The notes: generated by a model not told the origin, from the sequence alone. A stretch of DNA of 53,439 nt from Clostridium sp. (GCA_023663865.1 JAMPGU010000012.1:1-53439), one strand, 5' to 3'; positions 16,101 through 25,004 are shown, counted from the first letter of the stretch. Numbers and translations: made by a program.

Positions 16101-16825
16101 ACAAGACATTGTTAAAGAAGGGTACAGACTATACCTTGTCCGGCAGTGCAACAAATCCGGGTGCTTATGTAATTAAGGCAACCGGCAAGGGAACATATCA
16201 GGGTGTATCGGCAAGCGCAGTTTATTATATTACGCCTGCTGCGGTATCAGGGCTGAAATCTTCTGCCACATATAATTCTATCAAGGTTTCCTGGAGCAAG
16301 CAGCCAAACTGCGTTTATCAGGTCTATGTATATGACAGTGCAAAGAAGAGCTGGAAAAAGCTTGCACAGACCAGCAGTACTTCTTACACCATAAAAAAGG
16401 TTTATAAAAACGGAAAGTCCGTTACACCGTCAGCCAATACCAATTACAGCATCAAGGTTCGTGCTTTGTATACAGTAAAGGTAAATGGTGCATCAACGAC
16501 AAAATATGGTGATTATAAGAGTATAACTGCCCGTGCCCTGCCAAAGACCCCGACTGTCAGCAGTGTGTCAAAAAAGAGTAAAAACATTACTGCCAAGTGG
16601 AAAAAGGATTCGGCAGCAAGCGGTTATCAGGTGCAGATTTCAACCAGCTCAAAATTCTCAAGCGGTAACAAATCTGCAACCATTAAGAAAAATTCAACCA
16701 CCTCATATACCTTTAAATCTTTGAAAAAGGGCAAGACCTATTACGTAAGAGTAAGAAGCTATAAAACCTATAATAAAAAGAATTATTACTCTGCATACTC
16801 CAAGGTTTACAAAATTAAGTTATAA
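13145..16825 (+). CDS. Large secreted transglutaminase-like protein with repeat and FnIII domains
   Basis: A 1226-residue exported protein. A signal peptide spans about 1-40 (basic KNKKK, hydrophobic core, TAKA). A transglutaminase/protease-like domain follows with an intact Cys-His-Asp triad: C304 in VCDGYS, H340 in AHAWN and D355 in SVDVTFG. After that come four Ig-like repeats starting YTGEAIKP (about 740), YNGKVQKP (about 819), YNGKVQKP (about 897) and YTGKSQTP (about 971). Two fibronectin type III domains end the protein (about 1032-1130 and 1131-1225). It has no LPxTG anchor. I chose ATG 13145, with GGAG six bases before it, over an in-frame TTG at 13133. It probably processes or crosslinks cell-surface or extracellular protein (inference). 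Confidence 0.85.
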   Translation: MDRRIKNKKKTLFTAFIVFLAVLTAVSAVMLNTSYTAKAENGEFVQIINDSHHRVLDDGAWQDCTVDNSDNLDLITNQLRKAIAEKETSAELYIATSNPLYKEDSVQEIVDVIYDSVFSDDYAVVRDEDGEFIGIVGSYMYEHMELDLDNEKHSGYIPSASSESKNFSYYKINFVMHYEDDFAIGDECVKEFVEDWQKEYIDSNKVISNAADEEKDFYIIKTIYNYIAKNTAYDFDVYQDAYSTNSFRYRTAHTAFGAIFGNSTEVKTANALNDDNLISISLDKVTDSQGLYRPVNKDLGMAVCDGYSYLFYYMCQYNGIDCRVVKGDYTADSGKESDAHAWNMVKLGDEYYSVDVTFGSQRSYKISNDFTIVNYDLFMRGTEDIEYSAANHQQAFADYADFISQQSSDNYYFPIKSVYEDELQVFVSRRRNAGSGSKYSPDEEYDIENYLIVDGKNNQYKINDAKDGLVKSDGFVYRSTGYYYSFDLIDYANGIEYVCDDMHIVDAGDYDVKVDMADGKYLTKTISVSPLDMSKVKSYDLDDTKLNENSIDKFITGDEKISIEFNGVSINFTEAIYDSAGKKLVKGTDYDIYCYEANDSTKKHIIPKEPNDYRIRVEYYGNYCGYIEIPFTITKADLNHYTFNVNVTYGVDIAATLNELKIGNNATGDVVTLYKGVDFDIVEIKGGLNYQDKGTVTVTGLPGSKYLLSGSKSVWNYTVNARYNASSLFDGKTIPNARYMYTGEAIKPDDFKLYYTTANGKRVDLEKNKDYKIISYSNNVNPGSNATVKVEFIGNYTGTANMKFEIVRYTVSVSNTMFEYNGKVQKPDVIVRDSNGKQQTLGKDYTLSYSDPNSKEVGTYTVTVNYTSPDLKPQVITYKIYKNSSSVTVSLSASSYTYNGKVQKPTVTVKDNNGTKLVSGTDYTVTYSNASSKAVGIYTVTVKLMGDYSGEIIKQYKINQPKFTLTVSNLKYTGKSQTPTVKVYVDKTLLKKGTDYTLSGSATNPGAYVIKATGKGTYQGVSASAVYYITPAAVSGLKSSATYNSIKVSWSKQPNCVYQVYVYDSAKKSWKKLAQTSSTSYTIKKVYKNGKSVTPSANTNYSIKVRALYTVKVNGASTTKYGDYKSITARALPKTPTVSSVSKKSKNITAKWKKDSAASGYQVQISTSSKFSSGNKSATIKKNSTTSYTFKSLKKGKTYYVRVRSYKTYNKKNYYSAYSKVYKIKL

Positions 16826-16826
16826 T

Positions 16827-16866
16827 AAAAACGCGGTGAATACGTGTGTACTCACCGCGTTTTTTA
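16827..16866. terminator. Strong bidirectional terminator
   Basis: ACGCGGTGA (16831-16839) pairs with TCACCGCGT (16852-16860), flanked by AAAA and TTTTTT. It separates the convergent secreted-protein and phosphoesterase-like genes. Confidence 0.9.
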
Positions 16867-16868
16867 TG

Positions 16869-17546
16869 TTATTTTATTTCAATCAGGTCATTAAATACAG
16901 CAGTCATTTTTTTACTGATTTTTAAGTCGATGTGGAGAGAGCCGAAGTACCAATGGGTGTAATCCACATTTTTCATCAGCTCCTGCAAATAGGTGTTCAG
17001 CGGAGTTATGGATATGTTTTTACCGGTGCGCTGGCTGAGTATATCCTTTGCAATTGTAGGTGCTTCATATGTCAGAATATAGCTGATGTTTTTATCTGTG
17101 TTCAGCAGATTGGAGACCCCGTTTTTCAGTTCCTCTGAGCTGGGCAGCTCATCTTCCCACCAGGTTTTGCTGTCCTCTCTGAGATAGGCGTCATCACTTT
17201 CTCCTCCGCCCATTGCAAAAAATGTTTTTCCGTCCAGCATAAAGGTTTCACCGCGCATAAGGTGATATATGTTTTTTGCGATTTTATGGGTGTTTCCGCC
17301 CTTCCATCTGTAAGGCGTATAAGAATTCAGGATGTCAAAATTCTCGTGCGCACCATCCACAAAGCATATAGTGTATTTCTTCTTTTTCAGGTATTCCAGC
17401 TTCTTCTTTTCTTCTTCATTTTCCGGATTCCAGAGAAAGCCGAAATCACCGCAAATAATCAAAAAATCCTTATCCGTCAGCTTGTTTAATTTTGGGTTCT
17501 TAAAACAGGACAAGTCGCCATGTGTGTCACCGGTTACATAAATCAT
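16869..17546 (-). CDS. Metallophosphoesterase-like protein lacking several metal ligands
   Basis: A 225-residue protein with the metallophosphoesterase fold. The first motifs are kept: TGDTHGD (DxH) and CGDFGF (GD). The later ones are altered: the usual GNH(E/D) reads GAHE, the usual LTHxxP reads LTYEAP, and the usual GHxH reads GSLH. Three conserved metal-binding residues are therefore gone, which predicts an inactive or changed enzyme. The reading frame is intact and the rest well conserved, so it is not simply decaying. I chose ATG 17546 with GGAG six bases upstream; the longer frame begins at TTG 17558 inside the ribosome site. A binding or regulatory role is possible. Confidence 0.82.
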   Translation of the reverse strand: MIYVTGDTHGDLSCFKNPKLNKLTDKDFLIICGDFGFLWNPENEEEKKKLEYLKKKKYTICFVDGAHENFDILNSYTPYRWKGGNTHKIAKNIYHLMRGETFMLDGKTFFAMGGGESDDAYLREDSKTWWEDELPSSEELKNGVSNLLNTDKNISYILTYEAPTIAKDILSQRTGKNISITPLNTYLQELMKNVDYTHWYFGSLHIDLKISKKMTAVFNDLIEIK

Positions 17547-17639
17547 AATTTTCTCCAAAAAAATATAAAATAGTCTTTAAATACTCGATAAAAAATGTTA
17601 CACTATATAATATAATTTTAAAATTAAGGTGTCAAGTAT

Positions 17640-19055
17640 ATGAAAAGAACACTTTCTATAGTATTATCATTAATTATCACAATCATATCTGTTGCGACTC
17701 CGTTTTCCGCCCTGGCGGCATCCTATGAGCCGGACAGAAAAATATATGCTGAAGCCTATATGCTTATTAATCTGGATGATGATTCTTATCCTGTAGTGGC
17801 AGAAAAAAATTCTGAGAAAAAGCTTTATCCTGCCTCTTTGACCAAAATTGTTACGGCAACGGTGGTACTCAATCATGTTAAGGATTTAAGTGCAAAAACA
17901 AAAATGAGCCAGACTGCCTATGATTCTATTTTGGGAACGGGTGCGCAGGTTGCAGGTATTGAGGTTGGTGAGGAGCTGACGATTGAAGAGCTTCTGTATC
18001 TCACAATGGTGCATTCTGCCTGTGATGCCTGCCAAGTACTGGCAGAATATGTAAGCGGAAGTATATCTGCTTTTGTTGAGGAAATGAATAAATGGGTTGC
18101 CTCCATAGGCTGTAAAAATACAAATTTCGTTAACCCTGACGGACTTCATGATCCGAACCATTATACAACTGCACAGGATATGGCAACGATTACATTGGAG
18201 GCGCTGAAAAATCCTGAATTTGTAAGAATATCAACTGCGACAGAAGTGAAGTTTCATAATATTGTGATGGGGCATACCAATCTTATGCTGCAGCCGGGAT
18301 ATGTGACCTATTATTATGAATATGCCCAGGGTATTAAAACAGGCTCTACCGAGGAGGCGGAGTACTGCGTTATAACAAAGGCCTCCAAGGATGGCTATAA
18401 TTATTTGGCGGTTGTTCTTAAATCACCCCAGCAGGCAATCAATGGTGAGCCTTATAAAACCAAATGTTCTTTTGTTGATGCCAAGTCACTTTTTGAATGG
18501 GCGTTTGACAGCCTTAAATATACAACCCTTGTCAGCGCGAACGAGGTTGTAGGTGAGGTCAACGTAGAAAATGGCAAGGATGCAGATACGGTTCAGCTTA
18601 TCGCAAAAGAGGATACAAATGTTATTGTTCCTGCAGGGCTGGATAAATCTGCGGTTATCTATGAGATGGCAGACAAGCCTGAAAGTATAGAAGCACCTGT
18701 TGTCAAGGGGCAGGACGTCTGCAAGGCGAATGTGATTTATGGCGATGAGGTTATTGCTACAGTTGATTTGGTTGCTGCAAATACGGTTGAGCTTTCTACC
18801 TTCCTTAAAATTATGAATGCACTGAAAGCCTTTTTCAGCTCCACACCTGTGAAAATTATTTTGATTGCTGCAGTCATACTTGCAGTGATTTATGTGATTA
18901 TATTCGTTAATAACAGCAAGAAGAAAAAGAATAAGCGAAATAGGGCTTCCCAAAATAATACCCGAAGAAATACAAGGGGACGTTCTTCTGATAGGTATAA
19001 CAATGCAGGGTCGGATGATTTTCTTCCGCCGCCGAAACCGCCTATAAACAGATAA
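17640..19055 (+). CDS. D-alanyl-D-alanine carboxypeptidase, S11 family (DacF-like)
   Basis: A 471-residue low-molecular-weight penicillin-binding protein that would trim the terminal D-Ala of peptidoglycan stem peptides. A signal peptide ends near ALAAS (about 25). Motif 1 is S66-LT-K69 (PASLTK) and motif 3 is K233-TG. Motif 2, normally SxN (SGND/SAND), reads S126-A-C128 in HSACDACQ, replacing the Asn by Cys. After the catalytic domain come a PBP5-like C-terminal domain, one transmembrane helix (about 400-425) and a basic tail with RNRASQNNTRRNTRGR. The anchor is therefore a true helix rather than an amphipathic one. It may function in growth or sporulation. Confidence 0.9.
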   Translation: MKRTLSIVLSLIITIISVATPFSALAASYEPDRKIYAEAYMLINLDDDSYPVVAEKNSEKKLYPASLTKIVTATVVLNHVKDLSAKTKMSQTAYDSILGTGAQVAGIEVGEELTIEELLYLTMVHSACDACQVLAEYVSGSISAFVEEMNKWVASIGCKNTNFVNPDGLHDPNHYTTAQDMATITLEALKNPEFVRISTATEVKFHNIVMGHTNLMLQPGYVTYYYEYAQGIKTGSTEEAEYCVITKASKDGYNYLAVVLKSPQQAINGEPYKTKCSFVDAKSLFEWAFDSLKYTTLVSANEVVGEVNVENGKDADTVQLIAKEDTNVIVPAGLDKSAVIYEMADKPESIEAPVVKGQDVCKANVIYGDEVIATVDLVAANTVELSTFLKIMNALKAFFSSTPVKIILIAAVILAVIYVIIFVNNSKKKKNKRNRASQNNTRRNTRGRSSDRYNNAGSDDFLPPPKPPINR

Positions 19056-19065
19056 GTAAATGCCA

Positions 19066-19103
19066 AAGGCTAGAGTTACATTCAAACTCTAGCCTTATTT
19101 TTT
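19066..19103. terminator. Terminator after the carboxypeptidase gene
   Basis: AAGGCTAGAGTT (19066-19077) pairs perfectly with AACTCTAGCCTT (19085-19096), followed by ATTTTTTATT. It also lies at the end of the opposing cotJ transcript. Confidence 0.88.
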
Positions 19104-19129
19104 ATTATAAAGTCAAAATATATTTTTGT

Positions 19130-19372
19130 TTAGTTTGCTTCATTTTCCCATGGCCAAGGGTCCTTGAGCCATTCATCGCTGTTGTATCCGTTTAATGTCA
19201 ATGGTCCGTATTCCTTTTCATATTCTGCTTTTACGGCTTCATATTTTTTCTGATAGGAATTCAGCATTTTTAATGCATCCATATTATTTGGATGGGTGTC
19301 GCAGAAAAGTCTTAACTCGTACATAGCAAAGCCAAGGGCGCTGACGCGTCTTAACAGTTTGTCTTTATTCAT
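19130..19372 (-). CDS. cotJB: Spore coat protein CotJB
   Basis: An 80-residue small coat protein. Visible family features are the VSALGFAMYELRLFCDTHP segment at about 10-28, with a helix-forming middle and the YEKEYGPLTL block at about 52-61. In Bacillus it is made in the mother cell and assembled with CotJA and CotJC. The start overlaps the cotJA stop (ATGA). The usual third gene, cotJC (a manganese-catalase-like protein), does not follow here; a terminator does. Confidence 0.85.
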   Translation of the reverse strand: MNKDKLLRRVSALGFAMYELRLFCDTHPNNMDALKMLNSYQKKYEAVKAEYEKEYGPLTLNGYNSDEWLKDPWPWENEAN

Positions 19373-19575
19373 ACTCGCTTTACCATCCTTCCCATAAATG
19401 GCTTGTTAAGCACCGGGAATAATGTTCCGTTATCCAGTGCCTTCTCATCATCATATGTTATCGCCTCAAGCTGCAGCGGAATATATGCCATTGTTACTGC
19501 AGCATCCTCAGGGAGTGCAGGCCGTTCATCCTTTTTCAAAAAGCTTGGTTTAAATAAATCAACATAATTATCCAT
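19369..19575 (-). CDS. cotJA: Spore coat-associated protein CotJA
   Basis: A 68-residue protein with the CotJA pattern: a Pro-rich centre, TMAYIPLQ at about 28-35, and LFPVLNKPFMGR near the C-terminus. It is the first gene of a two-gene cotJA-cotJB unit. The start is ATG 19575 with AAAGGAG upstream. Presence of cotJ genes points to a sporulating lineage. A 16-bp palindrome (19606-19621) lies upstream, where the promoter should be. Confidence 0.85.
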   Translation of the reverse strand: MDNYVDLFKPSFLKKDERPALPEDAAVTMAYIPLQLEAITYDDEKALDNGTLFPVLNKPFMGRMVKRV

Positions 19576-19605
19576 ATTTATCTCCTTTCAGCTGATTTTA
19601 GCATC

Positions 19606-19621
19606 ATACTGTATACAGTAT
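19606..19621. promoter_or_regulatory. 16-bp perfect palindrome upstream of cotJA
   Basis: ATACTGTATACAGTAT is a perfect palindrome 31 bases before the cotJA start. Read on the minus strand, TATACAGT resembles the sigma-E -10 element (CATACAnT), but no convincing -35 is seen. It could also be a dimeric repressor operator. Confidence 0.4.
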
Positions 19622-19786
19622 TACATTTATTGAAATGAACGAATAATCAAAAATAGATAATCGTTACATTATACTATGTAATAATTTTTAATTTGACAAA
19701 AACCATAAAAAAGAAATTACATATAATGGAATAGAAAGCCGAATATTTGGCAATCCTAATTTTGAAACGAAAGAGGTTAGAAAGTT

Positions 19787-19801
19787 ATGAAGGTGATTTG
19801 A
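19787..19801 (+). other. Four-codon micro-ORF abutting mazF
   Basis: ATG AAG GTG ATT TGA ends one base before the TTG start of mazF and has its own upstream AAAGAGG. Its GTG/AAGGTGA also serves as the mazF ribosome site. Reinitiation from it could set mazF translation; it may also be accidental. Confidence 0.3.
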
Positions 19802-20143
19802 TTGTCAGTCAAACGTGGCGAAATATATTATGCTGATTTAAGTCCTGTAGTTGGCTCGGAGCAGGGAGGTGTCCGACCGGTACTGATTGTTCAGAATGAT
19901 GTGGGCAATAAATTTTCCCCAACTGTAATTGCAGCAGCAATTACATCCCAGCGGGATAAAAACAATCTGCCTACACATATTGAGGTGGATGCCCAAAATT
20001 GTGGACTTGCCAAGGACAGTGTTGTGCTTCTTGAACAGGTGCGAACCATAGACAAGCGCAGATTGAAGGAACGTATGGGAAGTCTGGATACCTCAGATAT
20101 GGGAAAAGTAAATCATGCTCTGAGTGTCAGCTTCGGACTATAA
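19802..20143 (+). CDS. mazF: MazF/NdoA-type endoribonuclease toxin
   Basis: A 113-residue PemK/MazF-family ribosome-independent mRNA interferase. Typical segments are VKRGEIYYADLSPVVGSEQG, GVRPVLIVQND, PTVIAAAITS and LLEQVRTIDKRRL, all near the Bacillus NdoA consensus. The start is TTG 19802 with AAGGTGA upstream; an ATG 15 bases earlier only opens a four-codon ORF. No antitoxin gene precedes it: the 226 bases back to cotJA on the other strand carry no MazE-like ORF. It is probably monocistronic, with the antitoxin elsewhere or absent. Confidence 0.93.
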   Translation: MSVKRGEIYYADLSPVVGSEQGGVRPVLIVQNDVGNKFSPTVIAAAITSQRDKNNLPTHIEVDAQNCGLAKDSVVLLEQVRTIDKRRLKERMGSLDTSDMGKVNHALSVSFGL

Positions 20144-20160
20144 TATAATCAGCTTATCAT

Positions 20161-20268
20161 AAAAGCAATCCCACAGGGGCAACCGATATAGGAATCATTG
20201 TAACAATATGAAGCATTGCAATGATTCTTTTCGGAAAGTTGTCCTTTGGGATTGTTTTATTTTTTTTT
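20161..20268 (+). ncRNA. Long hairpin RNA or elaborate terminator between mazF and dut
   Basis: About 45 bases on each side pair with small interruptions. AAAA-CAATCCCA (20161-20173) pairs with TGGGATTG-TTTT, CAAC (20180-20183) with GTTG, CGA with TCG, and GAATCATTG (20192-20200) with CAATGATTC (20219-20227), closed by an 18-base loop. It ends in a T run (20255-20268). A TATAAT lies at 20144-20149 just before it. The length and stepped pairing exceed an ordinary terminator, so it may be a small structured RNA. I recognise no family. Confidence 0.5.
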
Positions 20269-20308
20269 GTGTGCTATTATGGGATTATCAATATTTTAGG
20301 AGAGCATT

Positions 20309-20818
20309 ATGAATAAAATAGCAAAATTTGAAAAGGTTTCCTTTGAACAGTTTGAAAAGGATTGGCTGAAAAATTTTCCTGATACAAAGGATGTAAAGGC
20401 TGTATATGACAGCATCAAGCTGCCTAAGCGAGCTACAACAGGCTCTGCAGGATATGATTTTTATGCACCTGCAAATGTTACCTTTGAACAGGGTAAAAGC
20501 ACATTAGTACCAACAGGCATTCGCTCAAAAATTGATGAGGGATGGGTGCTATCCATCTATCCTCGTTCCGGTCTCGGCTTCAAGCATCGCTGTCAGCTGG
20601 ATAATACCGTCGGCATTATTGACTCAGATTATTATAATTCCTCCAACGAGGGTCATATTATGATTAAGATCAGCTGTGATGCCCATGATGACGGTCATAT
20701 TGCTGTGGTTGATGCAGGTAATGGATTTGCACAGGGTATATTCACACAGTTTGGAATTACAGTTGATGATGATACTGACGGCGTTCGTGACGGAGGCTTC
20801 GGCTCAACAACGAAGTAA
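20309..20818 (+). CDS. dut: dUTP diphosphatase (dUTPase)
   Basis: A 169-residue trimeric dUTPase that hydrolyses dUTP to dUMP and keeps uracil out of DNA. Motifs in order are GSAGYDFYAP, PRSGLGFKH, DNTVGIIDSDYYN, and the C-terminal P-loop-like GFGSTTK. An N-terminal extension of about 30 residues before the first motif (KFEKVSFEQFEKDW) is longer than in E. coli. The start is ATG 20309 with AGGAG upstream. The stop overlaps the next start by one base, linking dut to the transporter remnant. Confidence 0.94.
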   Translation: MNKIAKFEKVSFEQFEKDWLKNFPDTKDVKAVYDSIKLPKRATTGSAGYDFYAPANVTFEQGKSTLVPTGIRSKIDEGWVLSIYPRSGLGFKHRCQLDNTVGIIDSDYYNSSNEGHIMIKISCDAHDDGHIAVVDAGNGFAQGIFTQFGITVDDDTDGVRDGGFGSTTK

Positions 20819-21763
20819 TGAAAGCATTTATTAAGAAAAGAATTACCCATCCGATTACAGTTTGCCTGACAGCAGTGCTTTGCTGTGCGCTTTGGGGCAG
20901 TGCATTTCCGGTTATTAAAATCGGTTATCAGCTCTTAGGTGTTAACGCAAATGATTACAGTTCACAGATATTATTTGCGGGAATACGATTTACGCTGGCA
21001 GGTGCATTGACTATTTTAATCGGCAGTATTCTGTCAAAAAGACTATTAACGGTTAAGCCGAAAAGCTATTATAAAATAGGACTTTTATCCCTGTTTCAGA
21101 CCGTGCTTCAATATTTGTTTTTTTATATTGGTCTGGCACGTACTACCGGAACAAAAAGCTCCATACTTGATTCAACCAGTGTGTTTTTTTCTGTGCTGAT
21201 TGCCAGCCTGATTATGAGGCAGGAGAAACTGGGCATAAAAAAAACTGGCAGGCTGCATTATCGGCTTTGCCGGTGTAATCATTATTAATCTGTCCGGCGG
21301 CGGATTTAATGCTGATTTTTCGTTTTTCGGTGAGGGCTTTATCGTCATTTCGGCACTGTCCTATGCCGTTTCATCGGTGCTGATAAAAACAATGTCTCAA
21401 AATGATAATCCTGTTGCACTGAGCGGCTATCAGTTTATGCTGGGCGGTGCTGTAATGATTGTTGTAGGACTGATTATGGGCGGCAGACTCTGTGTAAACG
21501 GAGTAAAGGAGGTGATAGCTTTACTGTATTTAGCTATGCTTTCCGCAATTGCATATACCTTGTGGAGCATTCTTCTTAAATATAATGATGTTTCAAAGGT
21601 GACGGTGTTCGGATTTATGACGCCTGTTTTTGGCTGTATTCTGTCTGTACTGCTGTTAGGAGAAAATATGGCAGGTGCAGGGGTGAAAACAGTGATTTCA
21701 CTGATATTGGTTTGTGCCGGAATTTATATTGTAAATACCAGCCGTAATGCCAAGTGTAACTAA
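20818..21763 (+). pseudogene. EamA/DMT-family transporter interrupted by a frameshift at an A8 run
   Basis: The first 150 or so residues (start MKAFIKKRITHPIT, then the LWGSAFPVIKIGY helix) and the last 160 or more belong to one ten-helix drug/metabolite exporter of the EamA family. The frames join at a run of eight A (21237-21244). Reading seven A gives GIKKLAGCIIGFAGVIIIN, restoring the protein through to 21763; reading eight ends after about 14 wrong residues. The result is two fragments, 20818-21288 and 21377-21763. It could be real inactivation, slippage-based phase variation or a sequencing error in a homopolymer. The gene overlaps the dut stop codon. Confidence 0.85.
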
Positions 21764-21801
21764 CGGTATCCAATATCAATGAAAATTTATTCATATAATA
21801 A

Positions 21802-23325
<1,524 letters not shown>

Positions 23326-23406
23326 GGATAAAATAATAAAAAATACTAAATTTTGCTGTCAAAAGCAATTCTAACTTTACAATATCAATATTATGTGATA
23401 GAATAA

Positions 23407-23446
23407 GGCATCGTATATTTATACAAATAATATACGGTGTCTTTTA
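23407..23446 (+). terminator. Terminator between abfA and putP
   Basis: GGCATCGTATAT (23407-23418) pairs with ATATACGGTGTC (23430-23441) using two G-T pairs, followed by TTTTATTAT. Confidence 0.7.
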
Positions 23447-23469
23447 TTATAATTGAATGGAGGAATATT

Positions 23470-24996
23470 ATGACAACTGCTCAAATTTGTATTATGATTT
23501 CAATTGTTGCATATCTGGCAATCGTTGTAATCATCGGAGTTGTGTATTCTAAGAAAACAAAAAATGTCGGCGATTTTTATCTCGGCGGAAGAAAACTTGG
23601 TCCTCTTGTAACAGCAATGAGTGCGGAAGCATCGGATATGTCAAGCTATTTGCTGATGGGTATACCCGGACTTGCACTGGCAAGCGGTCTTGCAGAGGCA
23701 GGCTGGACAATCATCGGTTTGGCTATAGGTACATATTTAAACTGGCTTATCGTTGCTAAAAAGCTGCGTAACTATTCTGCTAAAATCGGTGCAATTACAA
23801 TCCCTGATTATTTCTCAAAGCGTTATAAGGATAACAGCAGAATTTTGATGGCAATTGCTGCTGTGATGATTATTATATTCTTTGTTCCTTATACAGCTTC
23901 AGGCTTTGCTGCCTGCGGTAAGCTGTTCGGAACCTTGTTCAATGTAGATTATCATATTGCTATGATTATATCAGCGATTGTTATTGTGGGCTATACTTCC
24001 TTAGGCGGCTTTAATGCGGCTTCAACGACTGACTTTATTCAGTCCATTATTATGACAGTTGCTTTGCTGATTGTATTGGTATTCGGTGTTAATCAGGCAG
24101 GCGGTATGGATGTTGTTATCAACAATGCCAAGGACCTGAGCGGATATTTAAATATGTTCCAGGGCTACAATGCCGAAACAGGCTCGGCAGGTACATTCTC
24201 GGCTCTGTCCGTTGTATCGACACTTGCCTGGGGTCTTGGATATTTTGGTATGCCTCATATTCTGCTTCGCTTTATGGCTATTGAAAATCCAAACAAGATT
24301 AAGCTTTCACGCCGTGTTGCTTCCATTTGGGTTGTGATTTCAATGGCAATCGCTGTTTTAATTGGTGTTGTAGGTATGTCCATGATTAAGTCAGGCGCTC
24401 TCGGTACTTTTGATGACAGCGAGACAGTTATTATTCAGATATCCACACTTCTTTCACAAAACGGAATTGTTCCTGCTCTTATTGCAGGTGTTATCCTTGC
24501 AGGTATTCTTGCATCTACAATGTCAACTGCTGACAGCCAGCTGCTTGCTGCTTCATCCGCAGCCAGTGAAAATATTATCGGCGGACTGTTCAAGGTTAAT
24601 TTGTCTGAAACCGCTAAGATGGTTGTTGCAAGAGTGACTCTGATTGTTATTTCCGTTATCGGTGTTGTTATCGCATGGGATTCCAATTCATCCGTATTTG
24701 GTATTGTATCCTTTGCTTGGGCAGGTTTCGGTGCTGTATTCGGACCGGTTGTTCTCCTTTCCTTGTTCTGGAAGAGATCAAACAAGTTCGGTGCAATTGC
24801 AGGTATGATTGCCGGCGGTGCAATGGTATTTATTTGGAAGTATGTAATTGCAGGTCTTGCTCCGGTTCTTAATATTTATGAGCTTCTGCCTGCATTTATC
24901 ATCGGACTGATTGTGAATGTAATCGTGTCCTTGATTACTCCAAAGCCCGAAAAAGACATTTTAGATACTTTTGAGGAAGCTAAGAGCGTTAAATAA
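23470..24996 (+). CDS. putP: Sodium/proline symporter (SSS family)
   Basis: A 508-residue sodium:solute symporter with about 13 membrane helices. PutP-type features are DFYLGGRKLGPLVTAMSAEASDMSSYLLMG near the N-terminus, TSLGGFNAASTTDF in the middle, and SAAVSASTMSTADSQLLAASSA-like conservation (here ILASTMSTADSQLLAASSA). The likely substrate is proline with Na+. I chose ATG 23470, which has GGAGG just upstream; an in-frame ATG 33 bases earlier lacks one. A strong terminator follows. Confidence 0.93.
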   Translation: MTTAQICIMISIVAYLAIVVIIGVVYSKKTKNVGDFYLGGRKLGPLVTAMSAEASDMSSYLLMGIPGLALASGLAEAGWTIIGLAIGTYLNWLIVAKKLRNYSAKIGAITIPDYFSKRYKDNSRILMAIAAVMIIIFFVPYTASGFAACGKLFGTLFNVDYHIAMIISAIVIVGYTSLGGFNAASTTDFIQSIIMTVALLIVLVFGVNQAGGMDVVINNAKDLSGYLNMFQGYNAETGSAGTFSALSVVSTLAWGLGYFGMPHILLRFMAIENPNKIKLSRRVASIWVVISMAIAVLIGVVGMSMIKSGALGTFDDSETVIIQISTLLSQNGIVPALIAGVILAGILASTMSTADSQLLAASSAASENIIGGLFKVNLSETAKMVVARVTLIVISVIGVVIAWDSNSSVFGIVSFAWAGFGAVFGPVVLLSLFWKRSNKFGAIAGMIAGGAMVFIWKYVIAGLAPVLNIYELLPAFIIGLIVNVIVSLITPKPEKDILDTFEEAKSVK

Positions 24997-25004
24997 AAAA
25001 GATT

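Noticed and set aside
18486..19085. 199-codon ORF on the minus strand across the carboxypeptidase gene
   Set aside because: It is the antisense shadow of a well-conserved gene, has no ribosome site and no recognisable domain.
19693..19727. TTGACA and TATAAT before mazF as a sigma-A promoter
   Set aside because: The hexamers are 23 bases apart, too far for a normal 16-18 base spacer; only the TATAAT may be used.
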